A DNA stretch of 64,000 nucleotides, from contig NZ_LQOL01000049.1 of the NCBI RefSeq assembly GCF_002101555.1, positions 186,001 through 250,000 of the forward strand, in the 5' to 3' direction. Source of the DNA: Mycolicibacterium canariasense (GTDB lineage Bacteria > Actinomycetota > Actinomycetes > Mycobacteriales > Mycobacteriaceae). Below the pieces are notes generated by a model. It worked only from the letters and a program-made list of their open reading frames with translations, did not search any database and was not told the origin of the DNA. A program made the position numbers and the translations under genes. Of the stretch, positions 1-8,364 are shown in pieces; the stretch's first letter is position 1; each line of letters starts with the position of its first letter.

Positions 1-1008
1 GACCATCACCTGGTGACCGGCGATATCCCGATGGCGGGATTCCCGGTGCTCGGCGGCCACGAGGGTGCGGGCATCGTCACCGAGGTGGGCCCCGGCGTCG
101 AGCACCTCGCCCCGGGCGATCACGTGGTGCTGTCGTTCATCCCGTCCTGCGGTGAATGTCCGGCATGCCAGGAGGGCCTGCGCAACCTGTGTGACCTCGG
201 CGCCCTCCTGCTGTCGGGCACATCGGTCTCGGACGGTACCCATCGCATCCATGCCGTCAAGAACGGTCAACCCGTCATCCCGATGACCCTGCTGGGCACC
301 TTCAGCCCCTACATGGTGGTGCACAAGAGCTCGGTCGTGAAGATCGACCCGTCCATCCCGTTCGAGGTCGCCTGCCTGGTCGGCTGCGGTGTGACCACCG
401 GCTACGGCTCGGCGGTGCGCAGCGGTGACGTGCGCCCCGGCGACGACGTCGTCATCGTCGGTGTCGGCGGTGTCGGCACCGGCGCGCTGCAGGGTGCGCT
501 CGCCGCCGGCGCGCGCAACATCTTCGCCGTCGACCCCGTCGAGTTCAAACGCGACAATGCACTCAAATTCGGTGCCACACATGCCTACCCGGATATCTTC
601 AGCGCGATGGCCGGGGTCGCCGAGGTGACCCAGGGCCGGATGGCACACAAGACGATCGTGACCGTCGGCGAGCTCAAGGGCGAAGACATCGACCACTACA
701 TGAACATCACCGCCAAGGGCGGCACCGTGGTGGCCACCGCCGTGGCGAACATGGCCAGCAACGACGTCAAACTGAACCTGTCGATGCTGACCCTGCTGCA
801 GAAGCGCTTGCAGGGCACCATCTTCGGCGGCGGCAACCCGCATCACGACATCCCGCAGTTGCTGTCGATGTACAAGGCCGGCCGGCTCAACCTCGACGAC
901 ATGGTCACCCGGCAGTACAAGCTGGAGCAGATCAACGACGGCTACGCCGACATGCTGGAAGGCCGCAACATCCGCGGCGTCATCCGTTACACCGACGCCG
1001 ATCGCTGA
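1..1008 (+). CDS. adhB: NDMA/NAD-dependent zinc alcohol dehydrogenase (5' truncated by window)
   Basis: The reading frame is open from base 1, so the N-terminus lies outside the window. The product is a medium-chain zinc alcohol dehydrogenase oxidising alcohols to aldehydes in the cytoplasm. Visible are the GGHEGAG catalytic-zinc segment, the structural-zinc cysteines in CGECPACQEGLRNLC, and the Rossmann motif GVGGVG near residue 155 of the visible part. It ends 26 bp before an NTF2-like gene, and HIT and phoPR follow further on. That is the order of M. tuberculosis Rv0761c (adhB)-Rv0760c-Rv0759c-phoR-phoP, which supports the name. The physiological alcohol cannot be read from the sequence; the family members use tightly bound nicotinamide cofactor. 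Confidence 0.88.
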   Translation, partial: DHHLVTGDIPMAGFPVLGGHEGAGIVTEVGPGVEHLAPGDHVVLSFIPSCGECPACQEGLRNLCDLGALLLSGTSVSDGTHRIHAVKNGQPVIPMTLLGTFSPYMVVHKSSVVKIDPSIPFEVACLVGCGVTTGYGSAVRSGDVRPGDDVVIVGVGGVGTGALQGALAAGARNIFAVDPVEFKRDNALKFGATHAYPDIFSAMAGVAEVTQGRMAHKTIVTVGELKGEDIDHYMNITAKGGTVVATAVANMASNDVKLNLSMLTLLQKRLQGTIFGGGNPHHDIPQLLSMYKAGRLNLDDMVTRQYKLEQINDGYADMLEGRNIRGVIRYTDADR

Positions 1009-1034
1009 CCCCTGACCCGTGCGTTTGGAGAGCC

Positions 1035-1451
1035 ATGTCCGAACCCCCCGTCGTGCGCGCGTCCCAGGCCTCCTGGCGCGCCGTGCAATCCGGTGATCGC
1101 GAGGGCTGGCTGGCTCTGATGGCCGACGACGTCCTGGTCGAGGATCCCATCGGGGTGGCGGTGACCAACCCCGACGGCACCGGGGTGCGCGGTAAGCAAG
1201 CCCTGGCCGAGTTCTACGACACCAATATCGGGCCGAACCAGCTGACGGTGACCCGCGAGGCGACGTTCCCGTCCAGCTCGCCCAACGAGATCGCCTACAT
1301 CCTGGTGCTGCGCACCGAATTCCCGAACGGCTTCGTGGCCAGCGTGCGCGGGGTGTTCACCTACCGGGTCGACGACGCGGGCCTGATCACCAACCTGCGC
1401 GGCTACTGGAACATGGACGCGATGGAGTTCACCGAGGCGAAGGCCGACTAG
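1035..1451 (+). CDS. NTF2-like / ketosteroid-isomerase-like protein (Rv0760c orthologue)
   Basis: 138 aa, a single SnoaL/NTF2-like cone domain. The segments REGWLALMADDVLVEDPIG near the N-terminus and GVFTYRVDDAGLITNLRGYWNMD near the C-terminus match what I remember of M. tuberculosis Rv0760c closely. This fold binds small hydrophobic ligands and includes ketosteroid isomerase, but no activity can be assigned here. The gene lies 26 bp behind the alcohol dehydrogenase and its stop is one base before the next gene's GTG, so the three genes probably form one operon. The start ATG has GGAGA a few bases upstream. Confidence 0.88.
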   Translation: MSEPPVVRASQASWRAVQSGDREGWLALMADDVLVEDPIGVAVTNPDGTGVRGKQALAEFYDTNIGPNQLTVTREATFPSSSPNEIAYILVLRTEFPNGFVASVRGVFTYRVDDAGLITNLRGYWNMDAMEFTEAKAD

Positions 1452-1452
1452 C

Positions 1453-2301
1453 GTGCTGCTGGCCGGGCGGGCGGCCGTCGTGGTCGGCGGGACCCGCGGG
1501 ATCGGTCTGGCCGTCGCCGAGTTGCTGGCCACCGAGGGCGCGTCGGTGGTGCTCAACGGCCGGGATGCCGACGCCACCGAGGCCGCCGCCCAACGAGTTT
1601 CGGGGCTCGGTATCGCCGGCTCACCGTCCGACCCGGCGGTCGCCGACGAACTGATCGATGCGTGCGTGGCCGCCCACGGCCGCATCGACATCCTGGTCAA
1701 CTGCGCGGGCACCGCCGAGCCCGCCGGATCTTCGATCCTGAACGTGACCTCGGCGCAGTTCCGCGAGCTACTGGACGCGCACCTGCTGACGGCCTTCGAG
1801 ACGTGCCGGGCCGCCGCACCGCACATGGTTCGGCACGGGGGCGGTGCCATCGTGAACACCAGCTCGTTCGCGTTCCTCGGCGATTACGGCGGGACCGGCT
1901 ACCCGGCGGGCAAGGGCGGCGTCAACGGGCTGACCCTGGCCATCGCCGCCGAGCTGAAAGAGCATGGCGTGCGGGCCAATGTCGTCTGTCCGGGTGCCCG
2001 CACCCGACTTTCGGAGGGTGCCGATTACGAGCGGCACATCGCCGAGCTGAATCGGCGCGGATTGCTCGACGACCTCAGCGCCCAGGGCGCGCTGGACGCC
2101 GCGCCGCCGCGATATGTCGCCCCCACCTACGGGTATCTGGTCAGTGATCTGGCCAAGGACGTGAGCGGCCGCATCTTCATCGCGGCCGGCGGATTCATCG
2201 GTGAATTCGCCCGTCCGGAGACCGGTTTCATCGCCTACCGGGATCACAAGGACACCACGCCGTACACGATCGACGACGTGCAGCGGTTGATCGGCGGTTA
2301 G
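1453..2301 (+). CDS. SDR family oxidoreductase
   Basis: 282 aa short-chain dehydrogenase/reductase starting at a GTG immediately after the preceding stop. The N-terminal GGTRGIG nucleotide-binding motif, NCAG in the middle of the fold, the NTSS serine and a Y-x-x-x-K pair (YPAGK) give a complete catalytic set. It is NAD(P)-dependent and acts on an unknown carbonyl or alcohol. The C-terminal 70 residues, with AAPPRYVAPTYGYLVSDLA, resemble the hydroxyacyl-CoA type SDRs used in fatty acid and sterol degradation, but this is inference. It overlaps the convergent Lrp regulator by four bases. It is not part of the M. tuberculosis adhB-phoPR order and so looks like a local addition. Confidence 0.85.
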   Translation: MLLAGRAAVVVGGTRGIGLAVAELLATEGASVVLNGRDADATEAAAQRVSGLGIAGSPSDPAVADELIDACVAAHGRIDILVNCAGTAEPAGSSILNVTSAQFRELLDAHLLTAFETCRAAAPHMVRHGGGAIVNTSSFAFLGDYGGTGYPAGKGGVNGLTLAIAAELKEHGVRANVVCPGARTRLSEGADYERHIAELNRRGLLDDLSAQGALDAAPPRYVAPTYGYLVSDLAKDVSGRIFIAAGGFIGEFARPETGFIAYRDHKDTTPYTIDDVQRLIGG

Positions 2302-3278
2302 CTCGCCCCGATCAGCCGGCCGTGGGCGATCAGCGAACCGACCTGTTTGAGCCGCTTGCTGCGGATGCCGACGTCATAGGTCTGGATGTGCTCGACGGTG
2401 GCCAGTCGCTCGGCCAGGTAGCGGTAGAGGTGCTCCACGTCGCGACATATCACCACGGCCATGAGGTTGGCCGAACCGCTGACCGCGACGACCGAGGCCA
2501 CCTCGTCGTGCGCCACGATCTGCTCGGCCACCACGGTGAGATGTCGCGGCGAGGTGGCGATCCAGATTGTCGCGTTGAGCCGGTATCCCAGCAGTTCGGG
2601 TAACACATCGAGGTCGTAGGACAGGGTGTCGGAATCTTGTAGTGCCGCCAGCCGGCGCTTGACCCGCGCCGGTGACCATCCGGTGAGTGCGGCCAGCGCG
2701 CTGTCCGAGATACGCCCGTCGTCGGCGAGAGCGTCGATCAACCGCTGGTCATCGGGCGACGGTGTGCCGGGTCGGTTCGGGCGTGCGCTCGCCGCCGGTT
2801 GCAGCGCGGCGATCTGCTCCGCGCTGAGGGGGCGGCCGTAGCCGGTCCAGTGGGCACTGGATGTCTGCCCGAACACGTTGAGCACCAGGTCCACTCGGAC
2901 ATCGAGCACGGCCGATGTGCGGGGCAACCGGTGCAGCAACCCGTCGCCGGTATCACCGATCGGGGCCCGGACAACGCAGATCAGCTCGGTACCGCCGGAC
3001 AGCACGTTGGCGTGCGTCACCTCGGGCCAACGCACCAACGCCTCCGCCAGCTTGGGCACGTTGTCCGGTTTGGCGTGCACCCGCACGATCCACTGGCACT
3101 CGCCATACACCCTCGGGTTCACCACTCCGATCACCCTGAGTACACCGCCGCGGCGCAGCGCCCGATAGCGCCGGGCGACCGTATGCTCACCGGCGCCGAT
3201 CACCTCGGCGATCCGCCGGAACGGCGCCCGCGGCGCGATCTGCAGGGCATGCAGAATATGACCGTCCAGGACCTCCAT
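2298..3278 (-). CDS. Double-domain Lrp/AsnC family transcriptional regulator
   Basis: 326 aa, about twice the usual 150 aa Lrp length. It reads as two tandem units. The first is an HTH (LDGHILHALQIAPRAPFRRIAEVIG) followed by a RAM-type sensing domain around residues 60-135. The second is an HTH near residue 175 (DQRLIDALADDGRISDSALAALTG) followed by another sensing domain. I chose the ATG at 3278; the frame stays open upstream but crosses the divergent gene. It is transcribed away from the LLM oxidoreductase gene, so that gene is the most likely target. Ligand unknown. Confidence 0.85.
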   Translation of the reverse strand: MEVLDGHILHALQIAPRAPFRRIAEVIGAGEHTVARRYRALRRGGVLRVIGVVNPRVYGECQWIVRVHAKPDNVPKLAEALVRWPEVTHANVLSGGTELICVVRAPIGDTGDGLLHRLPRTSAVLDVRVDLVLNVFGQTSSAHWTGYGRPLSAEQIAALQPAASARPNRPGTPSPDDQRLIDALADDGRISDSALAALTGWSPARVKRRLAALQDSDTLSYDLDVLPELLGYRLNATIWIATSPRHLTVVAEQIVAHDEVASVVAVSGSANLMAVVICRDVEHLYRYLAERLATVEHIQTYDVGIRSKRLKQVGSLIAHGRLIGAS

Positions 3279-3289
3279 GGTGTCGATAA

Positions 3290-3303
3290 CACTACGTACA
3301 GTG
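3290..3303. promoter_or_regulatory. Candidate operator in the lrp-LLM divergent promoter
   Basis: A short inverted repeat, CACT and AGTG around a central ACGTAC, lies 12 bp upstream of the Lrp-type regulator start and between two divergent genes. Its size and position fit an autoregulatory Lrp/AsnC site, but the arms are only four bases long. Confidence 0.3.
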
Positions 3304-3433
3304 CCGTGTCGTTGCCCGTTTTTGCCGATCCGCCGCACACTCGTGGCGTATTTGCCCGGCAGCGGCCGATGCTGGACGCCATGAATCTCACCGACAACAC
3401 CGTGCTCGCCACCCTCGAAACGAAGGACATGCC

Positions 3434-4282
3434 GTGAAACTGGGAATCGGATTGCCGAACCACATCGCCGGGGTCCCGGGTGCGAGCATCGCGGAGTGGG
3501 CGCGCCGCGCCGAAGCTCGCGGATTCGAATCGCTGTCCACCATCGACCGGCTGTGCTACCCCGGTCTCGACTCGCTGATCGCGCTGGCTGCCGCGGCCGG
3601 CACCACCACCGGCATGACACTGGTGACGAATGTCCTTCTCGCCCCAGTGTATCCGGTGGTTCCACTGGCCAAGCAGATCGCCGGCGTGGCGCAGATATCC
3701 GGCGGGCGGCTCGTCGTCGGCCTCGGCGTCGGCAACCGGCCCGACGATTACGCAAGCACCGGAGCGGCCTTCGCGCGACGAGGCAAGATCCTCGACGAGC
3801 AGATCGAGCAGCTGCGCCGGCTGTGGACCGGTCGCGGTGATGCCGCATTGTGTGCTGCGCCCGTAACGGTTCCACTGCTGTTCGGCGGACGGTCGGCCGC
3901 CACGGTCCGGCGGGTGACCACCGTCGGCGACGGCTGGGCCGCGGGCGCCGTCCGTCACTACGGCATCCAGACCGAACTGGTCGCCCGCATCCGGTCCGGC
4001 TGGGCGGCCGCCGGGCGCAGCGGCCGCCCGTACCTCCAGGCGTCGGTGAATTTCGGGCTCGGACCCGACGAGACCGTCGCCGCCGGAAAGGCGCACCTGG
4101 CAAGGTATTACGGATTCAGCCCCGAGTACGCGCAGGTGAATGTCGACGATATGGTCAGCTCCCCCGACGAGGCCCGCGACACGGTCCGACGGTATCGGGA
4201 TCTCGGGTTCGACCGGCTGCTGTTCCACCCCACGACCGCCGGGCTCGACCAGCTCGACCGTCTCGCCGACACGATCCTCTAG
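3434..4282 (+). CDS. LLM-class (luciferase-like, F420-dependent type) oxidoreductase
   Basis: 282 aa TIM-barrel protein of the luciferase-like monooxygenase family. The N-terminus KLGIGLPNHIAGVPG, the GRLVVGLGVGNRPDDYASTG phosphate-binding region near residue 95, and the C-terminal PDEARDTVRRYRDLGFDRLLF stretch are typical. In mycobacteria most such proteins use coenzyme F420, but an FMN-dependent role cannot be excluded. The GTG at 3434 overlaps the stop of a short upstream reading frame (3369-3437), suggesting translational coupling. It ends overlapping the convergent glycosyltransferase by four bases. It is probably controlled by the divergent Lrp-type regulator. Substrate unknown. Confidence 0.82.
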   Translation: MKLGIGLPNHIAGVPGASIAEWARRAEARGFESLSTIDRLCYPGLDSLIALAAAAGTTTGMTLVTNVLLAPVYPVVPLAKQIAGVAQISGGRLVVGLGVGNRPDDYASTGAAFARRGKILDEQIEQLRRLWTGRGDAALCAAPVTVPLLFGGRSAATVRRVTTVGDGWAAGAVRHYGIQTELVARIRSGWAAAGRSGRPYLQASVNFGLGPDETVAAGKAHLARYYGFSPEYAQVNVDDMVSSPDEARDTVRRYRDLGFDRLLFHPTTAGLDQLDRLADTIL

Positions 4283-5502
4283 CGTCGGTGTACCCCGAAC
4301 ACCCGGCGCAGCGCGACGAACCGGACCAGGGTGGCCACCAGGTTCGCGACCACCAGCACCGACAGTTCCACGGCCTTGTCCTTGGTCAACCCGAAGTGGT
4401 GCAGCACCAGCAGCGACCCGCTGGTGATCGCCAGCCCGAACAGGAACACCAGCAGACCGCTGGCCTGGTGCCGGGCCACACCGGTGCGCCCGCGGATGCC
4501 GAAGGTGAACGCCCGGTTGGCCGTCGTGTTGCCGATCGCGGTGAGCAGCAACGCCGTCAGGTTTGCCGCCTGCGCACCCATCGCCGCGTGCAGCAGGATG
4601 AACAGCAGGGCGTAGACGATGGTGCTGATGACGCCGACGATGCAGAACCGGGCCAGCTGCCCCACCAAGCCGGGCGGTACGCCGGGCACCAGCGGCTCGC
4701 GCCCGAGGGTGGTCTGCAACTCGCGCAGGGGCAGCGCACCGGATGCCAGCGCTCGACCGACCCGCCAACAGCCCTTGAGGTCGTCGATCGCCGTGGCGAT
4801 GACGTCGACCCGGGAATCCGGGTCGTCGACCCAGTCGACCGGGACCTCGTGGATGCGCAGGCCGGCCCGTTCGGCGATCACCAGCAGTTCGGTGTCGAAG
4901 AACCAGCCGGTGTCGACCACCAACGGCAGCAATTGCCGGGCGACGTCGGCGCGCACCGCCTTGAATCCGCACTGCGCATCGGAGAATTGCGCACCGAGGG
5001 CGCCCCGGAGAATGAAATTGTATGAGCGGGAGATGAATTCACGCTTCGGTCCGCGCACCACCCGGGCCGAGGCGGCCAGCCGCGATCCGATGGCCACATC
5101 GGAATGTCCGGAGATCAGCGGAGCCACCAGCGGCATCAGCGCCGAGAGACCGGTCGACAGGTCGACGTCCATGTACGCCACCACGATGGCCGGTGAGGTC
5201 ATCCATGCCGTGTACAGCGCGCCACCGCGGCCCTTGCGGTCCAGATGGATGACCTCGACGCCGGGCAGTTCGCCGGCCAGCCGCCGGGCCACCGCCAGCG
5301 TCGAATCGGTACTGGCGTTGTCGGCCACCGTGATCCGGGTCGGGTAGGGCACCTGCTCGGTGAGGTAGCGATGCAGCCGGGTGACGCAAGCGGGCAGCGC
5401 CCGCTCCTCGTCGTAGACCGGGATGACGATGTCGAGAACCGGGGTGTCCTGCGCATCCCGGAACCGGCCTCCGTCAGCCTGGGCGCGAGCCAGCTCCGTC
5501 AT
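4279..5502 (-). CDS. Family 2 glycosyltransferase fused to a GtrA-like membrane domain
   Basis: 407 aa. Residues about 20-250 form a dolichol-phosphate-mannose-synthase-like GT2 domain with DIVIPVYDEE, ADNASTDST, a D-x-D type metal site (YMDVDLSTG) and the acceptor region GSRLAAS. Residues about 285-405 contain four hydrophobic helices of the GtrA/flippase type. The fusion suggests an enzyme that makes a polyprenyl-phosphate sugar and helps move it across the membrane for cell-wall or lipoglycan glycosylation. I chose the ATG at 5502, 83 bp from the divergent HIT gene, because the longer open frame would overlap that gene. It is convergent with the LLM gene. Confidence 0.85.
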   Translation of the reverse strand: MTELARAQADGGRFRDAQDTPVLDIVIPVYDEERALPACVTRLHRYLTEQVPYPTRITVADNASTDSTLAVARRLAGELPGVEVIHLDRKGRGGALYTAWMTSPAIVVAYMDVDLSTGLSALMPLVAPLISGHSDVAIGSRLAASARVVRGPKREFISRSYNFILRGALGAQFSDAQCGFKAVRADVARQLLPLVVDTGWFFDTELLVIAERAGLRIHEVPVDWVDDPDSRVDVIATAIDDLKGCWRVGRALASGALPLRELQTTLGREPLVPGVPPGLVGQLARFCIVGVISTIVYALLFILLHAAMGAQAANLTALLLTAIGNTTANRAFTFGIRGRTGVARHQASGLLVFLFGLAITSGSLLVLHHFGLTKDKAVELSVLVVANLVATLVRFVALRRVFGVHRR

Positions 5503-5584
5503 ATCGTTCACACTCGCGTAACAAGCTGCCACGGCACTGCCGTGCCCCTGGGAGCTTGCTGCACCGTGGCTATGCTCGGTACCC

Positions 5585-5989
5585 ATGGCGACCGTCTTCA
5601 CCAAGATCATCAACGGGGAACTCCCCGGCCGTTTCGTCTACCAGGACGACGAGGTGGTGGCGTTCCTGACCATCGAACCCATGACGCAGGGCCACACCCT
5701 GGTGGTGCCGCGGGCCGAGGTGGACAACTGGCAGGACCTGGATCCCGCGGTGTTCGACAAGGTGATGTCGGTGTCCCAGCTGATCGGCAAGGCGGTGACG
5801 AGGGCGTTCGATGCCGAACGAGCCGGCCTCATCATCGCCGGGCTGGAGGTGCCGCATCTGCACGTGCACGTGTTCCCGGCGCGCAACCTCAGCGATTTCG
5901 GGTTCGCCAACGTGGACCGCAACCCGTCACCGGAATCGCTCGACGACGCGCAGGCCAGGATCAAGGCGGCGCTGGCTCAGCTCACCTGA
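5585..5989 (+). CDS. HIT family nucleotide hydrolase/transferase
   Basis: 134 aa histidine-triad protein. The signature HLHVHVFPA (H-x-H-x-H) near residue 95 and the N-terminal [17 protein letters not shown] stretch define the family, whose members hydrolyse purine nucleoside phosphoramidates or related AMP derivatives in the cytosol. It lies tail-to-tail with phoR, overlapping it by 13 bp. M. tuberculosis also has a HIT gene (Rv0759c) next to phoR, so the neighbourhood is conserved. The C-terminus is complete. Confidence 0.92.
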   Translation: MATVFTKIINGELPGRFVYQDDEVVAFLTIEPMTQGHTLVVPRAEVDNWQDLDPAVFDKVMSVSQLIGKAVTRAFDAERAGLIIAGLEVPHLHVHVFPARNLSDFGFANVDRNPSPESLDDAQARIKAALAQLT

Positions 5990-7449
5990 GCCGCATCCGG
6001 GGTGGGCTCGGCTATCGGGGCGGCCGCAGTGCTGATTTCGGCGATGCGCGGCAGGTTCACCCGGAACTCGCAGCCGTGTCCGGGAGCGGTTTGCACCGAG
6101 ACCGTCCCACCGTGGGCATACACCAGCGAATCGACGATGGACAGCCCGAGTCCGGTGCCGCCGCTGGCGCGCGTGCGTGACGAGTCCGCCCGGTAGAACC
6201 GTTCGAAGACCCGTTGGGCGTCCTCACTACTCATCCCCGGCCCCTCGTCGCAGACCTCCAGCACCGCATGATCACCGTCGGTGCCGACGCGCACCGTGAT
6301 GCCCGCGGATTCCGGGGTGTGCTGCAGGGCGTTGGCCACCAGGTTGCTCAGCACCTGGCGCAGCCGCGCCTCGTCGCCGAGCACCTCCGGCGTGCCGGGA
6401 CCGTCGAACACCTCCATCCGGATGCGCCGGGCGGGGGCCACCGATTGCGCATCGTGCACGGCATCGCTGGCCAGCGCCAACAGGTCCACCCGGTTGCGTT
6501 CCAAGGGCCGTTGCACATCCAGGCGGGCCAGCAACAGCAGGTCTTCGACCAACAGGCCCATCCGGCGGGCCTCGCTCTCGATACGACCCATCAGCATGTC
6601 CACATCCCGCGCCGCGCCCTGGCGGTACAGCTCCGCGTAGCCGCGGATGGTGGTCAGCGGGGTGCGCAGTTCGTGGCTGGCGTCGGTGATGAAGCGACGC
6701 ATGCGCTCCTCGGAACCGCGCGCCTGCTCGGCCGAGGCGTCCGAGGAGGCCACGGCGCGCTGGATCTGGGCCAGCATGCCGTTGAGCGCCAGCGACAGCC
6801 GGCCCACCTCGGTGCGCGGATCACGTTGCGGCACACGACGTTCCAGCTCGCCCGCGGCGATGGCGGCCGCGGTCTGCTCGACCTCCACCAGCGGCCGCAG
6901 GCTGCGGTGCACCACGGCGAAGCCGGCCACCCCCAGCACCAACAGCACGGCCACGCCGATACCGACCTGGGCGTAGATCAGCGCGCGCACGGTGGACTGC
7001 ACTTCCGACAGGTCGATCGCAACAGTGGTCAGCTCACCGTGCGGGCCGCGGACCGTCATGGCGCGCCACTCCACGCGCGACCCGTCGACGGACCCGACGG
7101 TCACCGGCACCGGGCCGACATTGTTGTCGTCGGGCAGGTCGGGTTCGGCGTCGCGGTCGTTGACCGCCATCCAGATGTGCCCGTCGGGGCCGATCCCCCG
7201 GACGTAGAAGTTCGACGGCGGCCGGGCCGGGTTGGGATCTTCGGTGGGCTGGGTCGGCATCCGGCGGGGCGCCTGCGCCCAGCTGCGGGACGCGTCCAGC
7301 AGCGTCTGGTCGATCCGGTCCACCTCGGTGTGCGACATGATCGAGGTGACCGCGACGCCCGAGGCGAGCAACCCGAACGCCACCAGCACCAGGGTCGCGG
7401 CCACCAGGCCAACCCGCAGCGGCACGCCGCGCCGGCGATTGTCGGTCAT
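5977..7449 (-). CDS. phoR: PhoR sensor histidine kinase
   Basis: 490 aa membrane kinase. Two transmembrane helices (about residues 12-34 and 160-182) bracket an extracytoplasmic sensor loop with [20 protein letters not shown] segment follows ([20 protein letters not shown]). The HisKA domain has the phosphoacceptor histidine in [15 protein letters not shown], and the ATPase domain has [18 protein letters not shown] and [12 protein letters not shown]. The match to M. tuberculosis PhoR is close along the kinase core. It sits 59 bp after phoP on the same strand and phosphorylates it. In M. tuberculosis PhoPR controls surface lipids, acid response and ESX-1 export. Confidence 0.96.
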   Translation of the reverse strand: MTDNRRRGVPLRVGLVAATLVLVAFGLLASGVAVTSIMSHTEVDRIDQTLLDASRSWAQAPRRMPTQPTEDPNPARPPSNFYVRGIGPDGHIWMAVNDRDAEPDLPDDNNVGPVPVTVGSVDGSRVEWRAMTVRGPHGELTTVAIDLSEVQSTVRALIYAQVGIGVAVLLVLGVAGFAVVHRSLRPLVEVEQTAAAIAAGELERRVPQRDPRTEVGRLSLALNGMLAQIQRAVASSDASAEQARGSEERMRRFITDASHELRTPLTTIRGYAELYRQGAARDVDMLMGRIESEARRMGLLVEDLLLLARLDVQRPLERNRVDLLALASDAVHDAQSVAPARRIRMEVFDGPGTPEVLGDEARLRQVLSNLVANALQHTPESAGITVRVGTDGDHAVLEVCDEGPGMSSEDAQRVFERFYRADSSRTRASGGTGLGLSIVDSLVYAHGGTVSVQTAPGHGCEFRVNLPRIAEISTAAAPIAEPTPDAAQVS

Positions 7450-7508
7450 GTACTCATTGTTGGCCGGGATGGCCCGGCCGTCCGGCTGTTCCCGAATCGT
7501 CGGCGCAA

Positions 7509-8228
7509 TCAGCGCGGTTCGCGCAGGACGTAGCCGACCCCGCGCAGCGTGTGCAGCAGCCGCTTCTCACCAGTGTCGATCTTGCGACGCAGGTAGGACA
7601 CATAGGACTCGACGACGTTGACGTCGCCGCCGAAGTCGTAGCGCCACACGTGGTCGAGGATCTTCGGCTTGGACAGCACGGTGCCGGCGTTGATGATGAA
7701 GTAACGCAGCAGGGTGAACTCGGTCGGCGACAGCGAGACCGGCTCACCGGCCTTCCACACCTCGTGGGTGTCCTCGTCGAGTTCGATATCGGCGAACGTC
7801 AGCCGGGCATTGCGCGGTTCCTCGATACCGCGCCCGGTGCGCCGCAGGATGACCCGGAGCCGGGCCACCACCTCTTCGAGGCTGAACGGTTTGGTGACGT
7901 AGTCGTCCCCGCCCAGGGTCAGCCCGGCGATCTTGTCCTGCAGGGTGTCCCGTGCGGTGAGGAACAGGGCCGGGGCGTCGATACCGTCGGCCCGCAGCCG
8001 ACGCAGCACCCCGAAGCCGTCCATGCCGGGCATCATCACGTCCAGGATCACCGCATCCGGCTTGACCTCGCGGGCCTTGTCCAGAGCAGCCGGCCCGTTG
8101 GACGCGGTATGCACCTCGAACCCTTGGAACTTCAGACTCACCGAGAGCAGCTCGACGATATTGACCTCGTCGTCCACCACGAGGATCCGTGCTTCGGGAA
8201 TGCTTTCAGGTACCGCCGCCATAGCCAT
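7509..8228 (-). CDS. phoP: PhoP response regulator
   Basis: 239 aa OmpR/PhoB-family regulator. The receiver domain shows ILVVDDE, the phosphoacceptor Asp in AVILDVMMPGMDGFG, and the conserved Lys in DDYVTKPFS. The C-terminal winged helix carries PTEFTLLRYFIINAGTVLS and VVESYVSYLRRKIDTG. From the receiver domain onward it is nearly identical to M. tuberculosis PhoP as I remember it. The ATG at 8228 is preferred; an in-frame ATG at 8267 would add 13 poorly conserved residues and the ATG at 8222 would remove two. phoR follows 59 bp downstream. No convincing PhoP direct repeat was found upstream. Confidence 0.96.
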   Translation of the reverse strand: MAMAAVPESIPEARILVVDDEVNIVELLSVSLKFQGFEVHTASNGPAALDKAREVKPDAVILDVMMPGMDGFGVLRRLRADGIDAPALFLTARDTLQDKIAGLTLGGDDYVTKPFSLEEVVARLRVILRRTGRGIEEPRNARLTFADIELDEDTHEVWKAGEPVSLSPTEFTLLRYFIINAGTVLSKPKILDHVWRYDFGGDVNVVESYVSYLRRKIDTGEKRLLHTLRGVGYVLREPR

Positions 8229-8364
8229 ACAACTACTGTCCACCCGCCGTTTGAACTCAACCTGCATATCAACTGTGAGATTCCTGGGAACCTGGGAGTC
8301 CGATGTGAGGGTAACCGCCCTGGACTGGCCCCGCGCCCCGCGCGCCCGGACCTAGACTGGCGCC

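Noticed and set aside
3279..4972. Long minus-strand frames extending the Lrp regulator upstream
   Set aside because: They run opposite the LLM and glycosyltransferase genes and have no family-like sequence.
8229..8364. PhoP autoregulatory direct repeat upstream of phoP
   Set aside because: ACTGTGA and GATGTGA motifs occur but about 30 bp apart, not at the 11-bp spacing of PhoP sites.
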